A DNA stretch of 64,000 nt from Prevotellaceae bacterium HUN156 (GCA_900119285.1 FPIT01000004.1:62001-126000), one strand, 5' to 3'. Positions 1 through 8,074 are shown, numbered from the stretch's first letter. Program-made: numbers and translations. The notes: a model not told the origin generated them from the sequence alone.

Positions 1-2572
1 TAGCTCTCTTTACGTTGGGCACCGTGTTGAGGTATTGACGAATCAGTTGACGCAGAATGCCGGTACCTGTGCCATGTAATATACGTACGCGACTCATGCC
101 TATGAGGATGGCATCATCAATAAAGTGCATCACAGTGTCGATAGCTTCATCGCCACGCATACCCCTCACATCCAAGTCTTGGTGGAAGTTCTGCTTACGG
201 TCTTCCATGGTAGAGCGTGTCATATGACTGGTCTGTATCGCCAGATGGGCATGCTTGTCGGCAGGTTTGCTGGTTGCTTGCGGCTTGGCTGCCGATTCTA
301 ATTGCTCCAACTTTACCTTACTTCTCAGACCACCGAAGATGACGGTAGCTTGTTTGCCCTGTATGCTCTCTATCTCACCGATACTGTTGGTACCTTTGAT
401 GCGTACGCTGTCACCTGCTGCCAGTGGCCGGTTTTCTGCGAGTATGTTTTCTTTGGCTCTTGCCGCCAGTTTCTCGCTGGCTATTCTTTGTTCCTCGCCT
501 TTTTTCTCTTTGCGCTGAGCCTTGCGTGCTTTGCGCTCTTCCATTTGGCGCAGTTTCTTGGCAAACTCCTCCTCACTCATGAGTCCTCGCGTATCGTCAG
601 ATACCACCTGTTCGCGGAACTGGTTCAGTTCTTCGCGTATCAGTCGTGTCTGTTCCTTCTCAGCTTGTGCCTCCTTGATTTCGCGGATGGTGTTCTCAAT
701 CTTCTTGTTAGCCTCTGCCAGTAGCTCCTCCGCCTGTTTTTTGGCGCGGTTGAGGATAGCTTTGCGCTCGCGTTCTATTTCCTCCAGGTTGGTCTCGTAG
801 CGCTGGATGTGTCCCTCCAATGATTTCTCGTGCTGGTGGATAGTCTGACGCTTACCCTCCCAGTATCGCTTGTCGCGCACAATGTCCTGCAGATATTTGT
901 CACTCTGAATATAGTCGCTGCCCACAATCTCTGAAGCGTCCGTAATCACCTCTTCGGGAATACCCGTCTTGCGGGCTATCTCGATGGCAAAAGAACTGCC
1001 AGGTTGTCCGATGCTCAGCTGGAACAATGCCTGCATCTGATGACGATCGTAGAGCATGGCACCATTCACCACTCCCTCATGGTCCTCGGCAAAGTGCTTC
1101 AGGTTCTGATAGTGCGTAGTAATCACGCCAAAGGCCTTCTTCTTCCAGAACTGTTTCAGTACAGCCTCTGCTATGGCACCGCCGATGGCAGGTTCTGTAC
1201 CTCCACCAAACTCGTCTATCAGCAGCAGGGTACGATTGTTGGCCTGCTTCATCATGTTCTTCATGTTTAGCAGATGACTCGAGTAGGTAGATAGGTCGTC
1301 GGCAATAGACTGCTCATCGCCAATATCTATCATGATGCTCTCAAAGATGCCCACTGTAGAGCGCTCACTCACGGGGATAGACAGTCCGCATTGTAACATA
1401 TATTGCAGTAGTCCCACCGTCTTCAGACATACCGATTTTCCGCCGGCATTAGGACCAGAGATAATCAGTAGCCTGCCCTTGTTCCTCACCTTTTGAAGGG
1501 GAGATTGTGGCTCCCCCTCCTTTTGGAGAGGGCGGGGGGAGAGGCATATCTCCAATGGTACCACCTTCTCACCCTTTTTCTCCAGTGAACGCTGTAGTAG
1601 GGGATGGATGGCACGTATCCAGTCGATGTGTGGTTCGTCTTTCAGGATAGGCTCTATGGCGTGTATCTGTTCTGCCAGTTCTGCTTTGGCCTGTATCAAG
1701 TCTATCTGTGCCAAGAAGCGGTAACTCTCCAATACCTCTGGCACGTGAGGGCGCAACTCATCGGAGAAGACGCTTAAGATGCGGATAATCTCTCTGCGCT
1801 CTGCTGCTTCCAGCTCGCGTACCTTGTTATTCGCTTCTACCACCTCTGCAGGTTCGATGAATACCGTTTTACCTGTTGCCGACTCGTCATGCACAATACC
1901 TTTGATTTTGCGTTTCAGTCCTGGTGCTACGGGAATCATCAGTCTGCCGTCACGCAGGGTAGGTGCCACATCTTGTGCTACCAGTCCGTCGCGCTGTGCA
2001 CTATGTAATATGGTATAGAGCTTACGCGAGATGCTGCCAGCTGTTTGCTCCATGTCGTGACGAATACCCGCCAGTGTCATGGAAGCCGAGTCTTTTATCT
2101 TTCCAAACTTGTCCAGTATAGAATCTATGCGACGGATAATGGCAGGGAATGTCTGTACATCCTGTGCCAGTCGTGATAATGCAGGGTAGGGGCTGGCGGT
2201 GAGAGGTGAGTCATCACCTCTAACTCCACACTCCTCACTCTTCGAAAGGTATGTCACCAATTTCCCAATAGTCTCCAGCGACCTTCTCAGGTCGTAGAGC
2301 TCATCCTCTTCCAGATGCGTATTCTCCATGCGTATGCGCTTCACGGCTGCACGCACATCAAAGAAGTAGTTCAGTTCAGGCTTCTCATTGTCTTGCATCA
2401 GTTGGCGGAATTCGCGTACCTGTTGCAGTTGCTCACCCACGATGGTTGCATCTGTAGAGAAGGCCAGTTCGTCCACCTTTTCCTTGCCCAGTGTTGACAG
2501 ACACCGTGCTTTCAGTAGATGGCGAATCTCGTCAAATCCTATCTTCGATTCGTAGTTTTTTGGATAAATCAT
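1..2572 (-). CDS. mutS2: MutS2 family ATPase/endonuclease, 3' end outside window
   Basis: Encodes the MutS2 protein, a MutS paralogue that acts on branched DNA or collided ribosomes rather than in classical mismatch repair. Reading from the start MIYPKNYESKIGFDEIRHLL, the order is the core/clamp region, the ABC ATPase with Walker A GPNAGGKS and Walker B LLLIDEFGGGTEP, a long charged coiled coil rich in Glu/Lys/Arg, and the beginning of the C-terminal Smr domain (DLDVRGMRGDEA, then LHGTGTGILRQLI). Only about the last 20 residues should lie beyond position 1. Two in-frame insertions stand out: one just before Walker A (about 1494-1548, a family A palindrome translating as LSPRPLQKEGEPQSPLQK) and one near 2180-2240 (GVRGDDSPLTASP) around a GAGGTGA/TCACCTC dyad. 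The start is placed at 2572 because a minus-strand -7 box (TAACTTTG) ends only 4 nt upstream. Confidence 0.93.
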   Translation of the reverse strand, partial: MIYPKNYESKIGFDEIRHLLKARCLSTLGKEKVDELAFSTDATIVGEQLQQVREFRQLMQDNEKPELNYFFDVRAAVKRIRMENTHLEEDELYDLRRSLETIGKLVTYLSKSEECGVRGDDSPLTASPYPALSRLAQDVQTFPAIIRRIDSILDKFGKIKDSASMTLAGIRHDMEQTAGSISRKLYTILHSAQRDGLVAQDVAPTLRDGRLMIPVAPGLKRKIKGIVHDESATGKTVFIEPAEVVEANNKVRELEAAERREIIRILSVFSDELRPHVPEVLESYRFLAQIDLIQAKAELAEQIHAIEPILKDEPHIDWIRAIHPLLQRSLEKKGEKVVPLEICLSPRPLQKEGEPQSPLQKVRNKGRLLIISGPNAGGKSVCLKTVGLLQYMLQCGLSIPVSERSTVGIFESIMIDIGDEQSIADDLSTYSSHLLNMKNMMKQANNRTLLLIDEFGGGTEPAIGGAIAEAVLKQFWKKKAFGVITTHYQNLKHFAEDHEGVVNGAMLYDRHQMQALFQLSIGQPGSSFAIEIARKTGIPEEVITDASEIVGSDYIQSDKYLQDIVRDKRYWEGKRQTIHQHEKSLEGHIQRYETNLEEIERERKAILNRAKKQAEELLAEANKKIENTIREIKEAQAEKEQTRLIREELNQFREQVVSDDTRGLMSEEEFAKKLRQMEERKARKAQRKEKKGEEQRIASEKLAARAKENILAENRPLAAGDSVRIKGTNSIGEIESIQGKQATVIFGGLRSKVKLEQLESAAKPQATSKPADKHAHLAIQTSHMTRSTMEDRKQNFHQDLDVRGMRGDEAIDTVMHFIDDAILIGMSRVRILHGTGTGILRQLIRQYLNTVPNVKRA
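1494..1548. repeat. Family A palindrome inside mutS2
   Basis: Contains the arms CCCCTCCTTTTGGAGAGGG plus flanking GGGGAGATT. The whole segment is read in frame by mutS2 and adds about 20-25 residues directly before the Walker A strand, where related MutS2 proteins have a short turn. It belongs to the same repeat family found in other genes and gaps of this window. Confidence 0.7.
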
Positions 2573-2576
2573 GCTG

Positions 2577-2584
2577 CAAAGTTA
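2577..2584 (-). promoter_or_regulatory. -7 promoter box of mutS2
   Basis: On the minus strand this reads TAACTTTG, matching the Bacteroidota consensus TAnnTTTG. It lies only 4 nt before the mutS2 ATG, so the transcript would start at or next to the start codon and be nearly leaderless. Confidence 0.55.
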
Positions 2585-2708
2585 CGAATAAGCGAGCGAA
2601 ATGCAAAAGGAAAACAATTTTTTCTTTTCATTTTCGAGCGAGAGTAAGTTGACCAAGGGGCCAAAATTACTCAATTATTGCAGAACATGCAAAAAAGTTG
2701 CACTAAAA

Positions 2709-2740
2709 TTTGGTAATTTCATTTTTTCTTTCTACCTTTG
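2709..2740 (+). promoter_or_regulatory. Promoter of tRNA-Ser
   Basis: TTTG at 2709-2712 and TACCTTTG at 2733-2740 are separated by 20 bp, the Bacteroidota sigma-ABfr arrangement. The tRNA begins 28 nt downstream of the -7 box. Confidence 0.7.
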
Positions 2741-2768
2741 CACCCGCTTTCAAGACAGAAGCACACTT

Positions 2769-2853
2769 GGAGAGATGGTAGAGTGGTCGATTACAGTAGT
2801 CTTGAAAACTACCGTACCGAGAGGTACCGGGGGTTCGAATCCCTCTCTCTCCG
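2769..2853 (+). tRNA. tRNA-Ser (anticodon UGA)
   Basis: A full cloverleaf of 85 nt with the long variable arm of a class II tRNA. The acceptor stem GGAGAGA (2769-2775) pairs with TCTCTCC (2846-2852), the discriminator is G, and the T arm contains GGTTCGAATCC. The anticodon stem GTAGT/ACTAC holds the loop CTTGAAA, giving anticodon TGA at 2803-2805, which decodes UCA. A serine discriminator G and the long variable arm support the identity. Confidence 0.95.
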
Positions 2854-2856
2854 CAC

Positions 2857-2900
2857 AAGATGAGCAATCCGAAAGGGTTGCTCATCTTCATTTCTTTCTC
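2857..2900 (+). terminator. Hairpin after tRNA-Ser
   Basis: GATGAGCAATCC (2859-2870), a GAAA loop and GGGTTGCTCATC (2875-2886) form a strong stem, followed by an interrupted T-rich tract. It is a plausible intrinsic terminator for the tRNA transcript. Confidence 0.6.
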
Positions 2901-2971
2901 TCTCGCATATTTTTTTTATTTTTCTGTGTATTTTTTCTACATTATTAAATAAGTATATAAAAATAAATTTG

Positions 2972-2979
2972 TACCTTTG
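2972..2979 (+). promoter_or_regulatory. -7 promoter box before the structured leader
   Basis: TACCTTTG matches TAnnTTTG. It would start a transcript near 2985, about 200 nt ahead of the next coding region. No good TTTG is seen 20 bp upstream, so the -33 element is weak. Confidence 0.5.
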
Positions 2980-2983
2980 TAGC

Positions 2984-3180
2984 CGATTCCTATGCGTCCT
3001 GTTCCTATGGGACGAGGATTGTTATGGAGTCAGACAGGTGAGCCCGCCGTTAGACGAAAACCTTAAACATTACGGGTTTCTCGGGGCTCTGCAAGTGCGA
3101 GGCAAACCGTTGGGTATAATATAACAACCTTAAAATCAGAGGCTTGGTCCTGCAGAATAACACTGCAAGGACAAGGATGA
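2984..3180 (+). ncRNA. Candidate structured RNA, possibly 6S-like or a long leader
   Basis: About 195 nt without an open frame, starting just after a promoter box and ending just before the UpxY-like start codon. Several local stems are visible: CGTCC/GGACG near 2997-3014, GAGCCC/GGGCTC closing a large internal loop near 3042-3096, GTTG/CAAC near 3110-3130, and GTCCTGCAG/CTGCAAGGAC near 3148-3173. The two ends (ATTCC... and GGAC...GAAT) can pair partly. The size, the long partly paired rod and the CCTTAAAA motif suggest a 6S-type RNA. A leader acting on the downstream NusG-like gene is an equally open reading. I cannot confirm the family by eye. Confidence 0.4.
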
Positions 3181-3189
3181 ATAGTAGCT

Positions 3190-4296
3190 ATGCCACAACA
3201 GAATATTAATAACAAACAAAGTACAGATTGCTGGTATGTGATGTGCCATCCCAGTCCACAACAGATAGAAACGCTGTTGCAGAAAGATTGCGATGGAAAA
3301 TTCCGCAGAGAGGGTGAGCCGTCACTGCCTCCTTATCGCTTTTATGTACCTTTTCAGAATATTCCCACGCATGCCTCTCAGTCATCACAAAGTGCTGAGA
3401 CTAACGATAAACACTATGATCCCCAACAAGATGTCAGCGCCTTGCGCTGCGACTTGCATAACTTTGTATTCATCCAGGCCTCTGAAGAGCGCATAGCCGC
3501 TATTGTCCATTCCGACTGGAATAGCAAGTCACGCCTCCACCTCTATCACTATCGCGATACCAATCATCAGGTGGTAAAGATTCCTGATGCTGAGATGCGT
3601 ATGCTGATGACAACCATACAAGACCGCCACCTGCAGTTTTATATTGATCAGCCCTTATGCGACTTTACCATTGGCGATAAGGTGATGCTCACCATTGAAC
3701 CGTGGACGGGTAAGCATGGCGTTATCACAAAGATAGTCATCAAGCACGGACAACTCTGTATGACCATTAGTCTCAATATTTTGGGACGTACCAAGAGTAT
3801 CAACTTCCTGGATGTCCATGTGGGCGATGTCGTTTTCGAGGATGCCGAGCGAGGCCGCTTGCTCAGCAATCATCCTATCGATAACTACGAGGAAGAGATT
3901 CTCGACCTGTTGAACCATCGCTTTGGTCATCACTATACCGATGAGATGGCTGCCAATGACAAGCAGCGCCTTAAGCGCTTAGCCAGTTACGACCATATCT
4001 ATGTCGATGATGCCGATGAGCGCATCCGCTTCAGTGCCCTGCGCCTTATCTGTGCCTATCTCTTACAGAGTGGGCGCCGCCGTAACCATTACGAGCAGGA
4101 GGTGAGCGAACTGTTGGGCGATAAGCAGGAGGCTACAAACAGTCAGGAAGCCTATCTTATGACAGCCCTGTTTGTTGTAACCCGTCAGGCTCGTTGGCGC
4201 CAGGCTGTTAAGAACTACCGCAATACCCATCCGGAATGCCTCCCAGTATTCAGACGCTATCACGCCATCCTAAAAGACGTGAGAGCAAAGAAATAG
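3190..4296 (+). CDS. UpxY/NusG-like transcription antitermination protein
   Basis: A 368-residue protein whose N-terminus (DCWYVMCHPSPQQIETLL) is the start of a NusG N-terminal domain as in RfaH and UpxY proteins. Around residues 160-215 there is a KOW-like segment (IGDKVMLTIEPWTGKHGVITK and FLDVHVGDVVFE). NusG paralogues of this kind keep RNA polymerase processive through long surface-polysaccharide operons. The remaining 150 residues are alpha-helical, rich in His and Arg, and are not part of the usual 170-190 residue UpxY, so this is a long variant. A 200-nt untranslated leader precedes it, and manA follows after 12 nt. Its target may be the glycan locus further downstream, but that is only inference. 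Confidence 0.75.
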   Translation: MPQQNINNKQSTDCWYVMCHPSPQQIETLLQKDCDGKFRREGEPSLPPYRFYVPFQNIPTHASQSSQSAETNDKHYDPQQDVSALRCDLHNFVFIQASEERIAAIVHSDWNSKSRLHLYHYRDTNHQVVKIPDAEMRMLMTTIQDRHLQFYIDQPLCDFTIGDKVMLTIEPWTGKHGVITKIVIKHGQLCMTISLNILGRTKSINFLDVHVGDVVFEDAERGRLLSNHPIDNYEEEILDLLNHRFGHHYTDEMAANDKQRLKRLASYDHIYVDDADERIRFSALRLICAYLLQSGRRRNHYEQEVSELLGDKQEATNSQEAYLMTALFVVTRQARWRQAVKNYRNTHPECLPVFRRYHAILKDVRAKK

Positions 4297-4308
4297 TTTA
4301 TTACTAAC

Positions 4309-5346
4309 ATGCCACTATATCCCTTTTTGTTTCATCCCAATCTGCACACCGTAGTTTGGGGTGGTCATCGACTTCAGACCTATAAAGGCCTGCAGCCCAC
4401 TGATGAACCCATTGGCGAAAGCTGGGAGGTGAGCGCTGTACCCTCTAGTGTCAGCATTATCAGCAATGGCTCCTTTGCTGGCAGAGATATTATCTCGGTC
4501 ATCAGCGAATATCCTGAAGCCATCCTGGGTAAGGCGGTCAACGAGAAGTATCATGGCCAGTTGCCCCTGTTGGTTAAGTTTATCGATGCCGAGAAAGACC
4601 TCAGCATACAGGTACACCCTAACGATGAGATGGCGCAGCGCGAGCATGGCAAGATGGGCAAGTCAGAGATGTGGTATGTCATCAAGGCCGACGAGGGCAG
4701 TCACCTCTATGCCGGTTTCAAGCAGGAGATAACCCCTGAGGAATACCAGCAGCGCATAGCCGATGGCACCATCATCGACGTCTTAGCCGACCATCAGGTC
4801 AAGGCAGGCGATGTATTCTACCTCCCTGCTGGTCGCATCCATGCCATCTGTGGAGGCATCCTCTTGGCAGAGGTCCAGCAGTCGTCCGATGTCACTTATC
4901 GCATCTACGACTACAATCGTCCTGGCATGGATGGTAAGCCTCGCCAGTTGCATACCGAGTTAGCAGCGAAGGCCCTCGACTATCATGTGGAGGAGAACTA
5001 CCGCACCGAGTATGTCGACAATACCAATAAGGCGATACAGATTATCGACTCCCCCTATTTCGATGTCCGTGTGATGGAGATCTCCAAGCCCTTCCATCGC
5101 GATCTTCGCAAATACGATAGCTTCATCATCTCTATGTGCATCGAGGGCGACTGCAAGATCTGCATCCGCAGCACTGGCGACGAAATCCTACTGCGCCAAG
5201 GCAATAGCACCCTCATCCCCGCTGCCATAGCCGACTACGATGTCATCCCCCTGCATGACACCACCCGCCTCCTCGATGCCTTCATCGACAACCACGACAC
5301 AGGAATGGCAAAAATCACCCACTTCCTCCATTTCTCTAAACAGTAA
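4309..5346 (+). CDS. manA: Mannose-6-phosphate isomerase, class I
   Basis: Interconverts fructose 6-phosphate and mannose 6-phosphate, feeding GDP-mannose and related sugar nucleotides. The 345-residue length fits the short bacterial type I enzymes. The zinc-binding cupin motifs are visible: QVHPND at residues 101-106, the EMWYV segment near 120, and GRIHAICGG near 175-183. The N-terminal VWGGHRL...GESWEVSA is characteristic of the family. It lies 12 nt after the UpxY-like gene and probably shares its transcript. The extreme C-terminus (TGMAKITHFLHFSKQ) is unremarkable. Confidence 0.93.
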   Translation: MPLYPFLFHPNLHTVVWGGHRLQTYKGLQPTDEPIGESWEVSAVPSSVSIISNGSFAGRDIISVISEYPEAILGKAVNEKYHGQLPLLVKFIDAEKDLSIQVHPNDEMAQREHGKMGKSEMWYVIKADEGSHLYAGFKQEITPEEYQQRIADGTIIDVLADHQVKAGDVFYLPAGRIHAICGGILLAEVQQSSDVTYRIYDYNRPGMDGKPRQLHTELAAKALDYHVEENYRTEYVDNTNKAIQIIDSPYFDVRVMEISKPFHRDLRKYDSFIISMCIEGDCKICIRSTGDEILLRQGNSTLIPAAIADYDVIPLHDTTRLLDAFIDNHDTGMAKITHFLHFSKQ

Positions 5347-5380
5347 AGTTGCTCACGCAGAGCCTTTGACAATATATAAG

Positions 5381-5650
5381 GTCACACAGATTACACAGAT
5401 TCCACAGATTGATGCTGCGCATTTGGAAATGATAAACTTCAAACTTCAGAAAGAAAATATCTGTGTGACAAAAATTGAAACGAAGGAATAATCGAATCGC
5501 CGACTAATCTGCGTAGCAGCAAAATATCTGTGTCATCTGTGCCATCTGTGTGACAAAAGACTGAAACGAAGTAATAATTGAATCGCCAATTAAGCTGCTT
5601 AGCAGCAAAACATCTGTGTCATCTGTGCCATCTGTGTGACAAAAATTGAA
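5381..5650. repeat. Family B tandem repeats, left arm of the GxxExxY array
   Basis: No host gene is seen here apart from the repeat. The motif ctgtgtgac recurs at 5461, 5546 and 5632, a period of 85-86 bp. Each unit contains a CGAAgGAATAA-type box, a GCTTAGCAGCAAAA box and the run of ATCTGTG steps. The same unit continues on the far side of the GxxExxY gene, so the gene is embedded in the array. Confidence 0.85.
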
Positions 5651-6022
5651 ATGACTGATAACGAACTGACATACGAAATACGAGGAGCCATCTTCGACGT
5701 TTACAACGAACTAGGACCTGGCTTGCTGGAATCAGTTTATGAAGAAGCCTTAACTTTTGAGCTCAAGGAAAGAGGCCTGAAAGTGGAACGTCAGGTAGAA
5801 GTTCCTATACAATATAAAGGTAATGAGCTCAAAACTCCTCTTCGACTAGATTTGCTTGTCGAGAATCAAATTATCATAGAGCTAAAGTCAGTAGAAGAGA
5901 TGAAGGCAGTGTTTGCCAAACAACTGCTTACCTATTTAAGGCTTCTCGATAAACGTGTCGGACTGTTGGTCAATTTTTCTTCAAGCAATATACGTGAAGG
6001 AATCCAACGTATAGTCAATTAA
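5651..6022 (+). CDS. GxxExxY family protein, PD-(D/E)XK nuclease-like
   Basis: A 123-residue protein with the family signature GLLESVY (GxxExxY) near residue 24. A PD-(D/E)XK-type core follows: the Asp of LRLDLLVE, then ELKS (E-x-K), then KQLLTYL. Members are small, often multicopy in Bacteroidota, and have no firmly established role; nuclease activity is predicted from the fold. The start is taken at ATG 5651. A GTG at 5636 in the same frame is part of the repeat sequence (gtgacaaaaattgaa) that is repeated elsewhere without a gene. The gene is flanked on both sides by copies of the same 85-bp repeat, suggesting they move or amplify together. Confidence 0.85.
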   Translation: MTDNELTYEIRGAIFDVYNELGPGLLESVYEEALTFELKERGLKVERQVEVPIQYKGNELKTPLRLDLLVENQIIIELKSVEEMKAVFAKQLLTYLRLLDKRVGLLVNFSSSNIREGIQRIVN

Positions 6023-6155
6023 CGCTGCGTAGCAGCAAAATCTGTGTCATCTGTGCCATCTGTGTGACCAAAGACTGGAACGAAGGAATAAATCGAATCG
6101 CCAATTAAGCTGCTTAGCAGCAAAACATCTGTGTCATCTGTGTGACATATTAATA
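6021..6155. repeat. Family B tandem repeats, right arm of the GxxExxY array
   Basis: Two further copies of the unit seen before the gene, with ctgtgtgac at 6060 and 6138. The period is 78 bp because one CATCTGTGC step is missing. The array starts directly at the GxxExxY stop codon and ends about 10 bp before the next start codon. Confidence 0.85.
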
Positions 6156-6165
6156 ATTCATAGAT

Positions 6166-6591
6166 ATGAGCGTATACGAAAAGAACATAGTGCCCATTAA
6201 GATTTCTCATCTTGCTGAGTATGTGGCAAAAGTAAAGAGAATCTCAAAGGATGATGCTTTGGTGTACATCTATGTCAATCCCATGTATGAGAAGCTCTAT
6301 GATGAGCGCTCTAAGTGGTGGTATCTCAGTACAGAAGCCCTGTACAAAGAGTTTGAGACTATGCGCAATCGTCAGAAGTCTCGCATCCCTAAAGAGGTCT
6401 TCGAGTTTTACACCTATTGTTTGGAGAAGTATGCTTTAGAGCATCATCTCAGTGGTATGCGTGCTTGGGTAATGTTCAAGGAGAGTGGAGCAGATGAATA
6501 TATCATCAATAACTATGATTTGCTTCATACCCAAGGTACAGAATATGTCTTGGAAGATATTCATCATTTTATAACGAAAAGAAAGAAATGA
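6166..6591 (+). CDS. DUF3791-like protein, probable antitoxin partner
   Basis: A 141-residue protein, mostly helical, in the position and size typical of DUF3791 proteins that precede DUF3990 genes in Bacteroidota. No catalytic motif is seen. The C-terminal half (residues 75-135, FYTYCLEKYALEHHLSG to VLEDIHHFI) is the recognisable DUF3791-like part: short helices around a conserved G-x-x-A-W/Y motif. It overlaps the next gene by 4 bp (ATGA), so the two are translationally coupled, as toxin-antitoxin pairs often are. An antitoxin role is inferred from context only. Confidence 0.65.
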   Translation: MSVYEKNIVPIKISHLAEYVAKVKRISKDDALVYIYVNPMYEKLYDERSKWWYLSTEALYKEFETMRNRQKSRIPKEVFEFYTYCLEKYALEHHLSGMRAWVMFKESGADEYIINNYDLLHTQGTEYVLEDIHHFITKRKK

Positions 6592-7079
6592 TACTATATC
6601 ATGGTTCGACTGTAGCAGTCAAGAATCCCTCACTGAATCCAGGTCGCCCCAATGCAGACTTTGGCAAGGGCTTCTATACCACAAGCAGTAAGGAACAAGC
6701 TATTCGCTGGGCTCATATAAAGAAAGAACGAGAGAATGCAGCGCATGCAATTGTTTCTGTTTTTGAGTTTGACGAAAGCAATTTGAATAACCCTGATTGG
6801 AAGATTCGCCAATTCACTGGTGCCGATGAGCCTTGGCTCTACTTTGTTACGGACTGTAGAAAGTCAAGAAAGCACGATTACGATTTAGTGCAAGGCCCTG
6901 TAGCCAATGATAAGGTATTCACTACCGTCAATCTCTTTGAGAGCGGAGTCCTAAGTGCCGAAGCCGCTATCCTGCAGCTGAAAGCCTATAAAACCTATGA
7001 CCAACTTTCTTTTCACACTTCTCAGTCCATCAAATCGCTCCACTTTGTGGAGTCTTTCGAGGCAGAAGAACAGAAATGA
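6588..7079 (+). CDS. DUF3990 protein, probable ADP-ribosyltransferase-fold toxin
   Basis: A 163-residue protein beginning MILYHGSTVAV and containing DFGKGFYTTSSKEQAIRWA. LYHGS and GFYTT correspond to the His and Tyr positions of the H-Y-E ADP-ribosyltransferase fold, to which DUF3990 is related. A candidate third position lies in the C-terminal part. Coupled by ATGA overlap to the DUF3791-like gene, it would be the toxin of the pair. The target and activity are unknown. A relationship to the tRNA remnant downstream suggests this small cassette was acquired. Confidence 0.7.
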   Translation: MILYHGSTVAVKNPSLNPGRPNADFGKGFYTTSSKEQAIRWAHIKKERENAAHAIVSVFEFDESNLNNPDWKIRQFTGADEPWLYFVTDCRKSRKHDYDLVQGPVANDKVFTTVNLFESGVLSAEAAILQLKAYKTYDQLSFHTSQSIKSLHFVESFEAEEQK

Positions 7080-7172
7080 AACGTAGAATCATTATGACGG
7101 CTAATATCATATCATTTTGCTGACGTCATCAAATTGATAGGTTCTTTTTACGCATGAAGCCAAATCTGAGTT

Positions 7173-7298
7173 ATGACAGATAATTATAATAAGACGAAAA
7201 AACAACAGGATATGGTCAAGGACAGTCTTACTCGTGCATTCAATGAATTACATTCTGGTAAGGTCCATCATGATGTCCGTACACTTTTCGAAGAGTAA
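7173..7298 (+). CDS. Small ORF, 41 aa, hypothetical
   Basis: ATG at 7173, TAA at 7296-7298. The product is hydrophilic, with an amphipathic helix (QDMVKDSLTRAFNELHSG) and an acidic C-terminus ending LFEE. The size and composition are like the DNA-binding or linker part of short antitoxins, but I do not recognise a family. It sits between the DUF3990 and DUF5677 genes in the same direction. Confidence 0.4.
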   Translation: MTDNYNKTKKQQDMVKDSLTRAFNELHSGKVHHDVRTLFEE

Positions 7299-7341
7299 TA
7301 CGAACAATAATCTTTAAGAGTGAACCATCCATCATAATAAT

Positions 7342-8061
7342 ATGGAAGAGTCTAATAATATAGCTAAAGCAAAGGAATTGGTTACTGAACTTTCAAAGCA
7401 TTGTGTTTCAGCAATGTCTAATAGAGAGTATTCCAATCTTTCTAAACTTCCATATAAAGTGATGACATTCGTCAATGCTTTGAATTGGCGGATGAAAGAA
7501 TGTGCCGAGAGCGCAATACTCTTATTGGAGTCAAATTATACACATCCTTCGTTAATGCTTATTCGTAGCGCGATGGAGAATGCTGCGATAATAGTAAAAC
7601 TTGCAGATATAGTTGCAGGTGTGATTGAAAGAAAAGATATTGTCGATGCCGATGATGAGGACTTAATGCGATTGTTATTCGCAAACAACTATCGTAAGGA
7701 CGAACCTATTATTGGAGAATATGATGGACACTATAAGGCAGAAAGGATAGGGAAACATGTTAAGCGAGCAGATGAACTATATCCCGGATTTAAAAGATAT
7801 TATGGATATCTATGTGAATTTGTACATCCCAATTATGATGGTGTGAGTCATAGTTATTCTTTATTGCATATTGAAGAAGAATATACAGATTTTGGACCGC
7901 AACTAAATCCGACTTTTGCTTTGTATAATGCTTTTACGATTACCCTTCTCCTTGCGTTAAGTATTTATGTGGATCAGGTGACATCAATAGATGATAATCT
8001 TGACGATTTCATACATTTATGCGATATTGATATAATTAAGCAAAACTCTGTGAATCGCTGA
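7342..8061 (+). CDS. DUF5677-like protein
   Basis: A 239-residue all-helical protein. The segment SYNTHPSLMLIRSAMENAAIIVK (shortened: LIRSAMENA, about residues 78-86) and the later YLCEFVHPNYDGVSHS (about 158-173) are the R-S-x-x-E and H-P-x-x-x-G/S landmarks of DUF5677-type proteins, which are structurally HEPN-like. A C-terminal hydrophobic helix (FTITLLLALSIYVDQV) could contact the membrane or a core. The function is unknown; many relatives occur in accessory regions. It ends 14 nt before the tRNA-like fragment. Confidence 0.6.
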   Translation: MEESNNIAKAKELVTELSKHCVSAMSNREYSNLSKLPYKVMTFVNALNWRMKECAESAILLLESNYTHPSLMLIRSAMENAAIIVKLADIVAGVIERKDIVDADDEDLMRLLFANNYRKDEPIIGEYDGHYKAERIGKHVKRADELYPGFKRYYGYLCEFVHPNYDGVSHSYSLLHIEEEYTDFGPQLNPTFALYNAFTITLLLALSIYVDQVTSIDDNLDDFIHLCDIDIIKQNSVNR

Positions 8062-8074
8062 AGTATTAGATCTT

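Noticed and set aside
255..800. Plus-strand open frames of 87-140 codons opposite mutS2
   Set aside because: They are antisense shadows of the mutS2 coiled-coil and Smr regions, with low-complexity Ser/Leu/Phe translation and no promoter.
5381..6155. Possible CRISPR array from the 85-bp periodic repeats
   Set aside because: The interval between repeat motifs is itself repeated, so there are no spacers, and a GxxExxY gene is in the middle.
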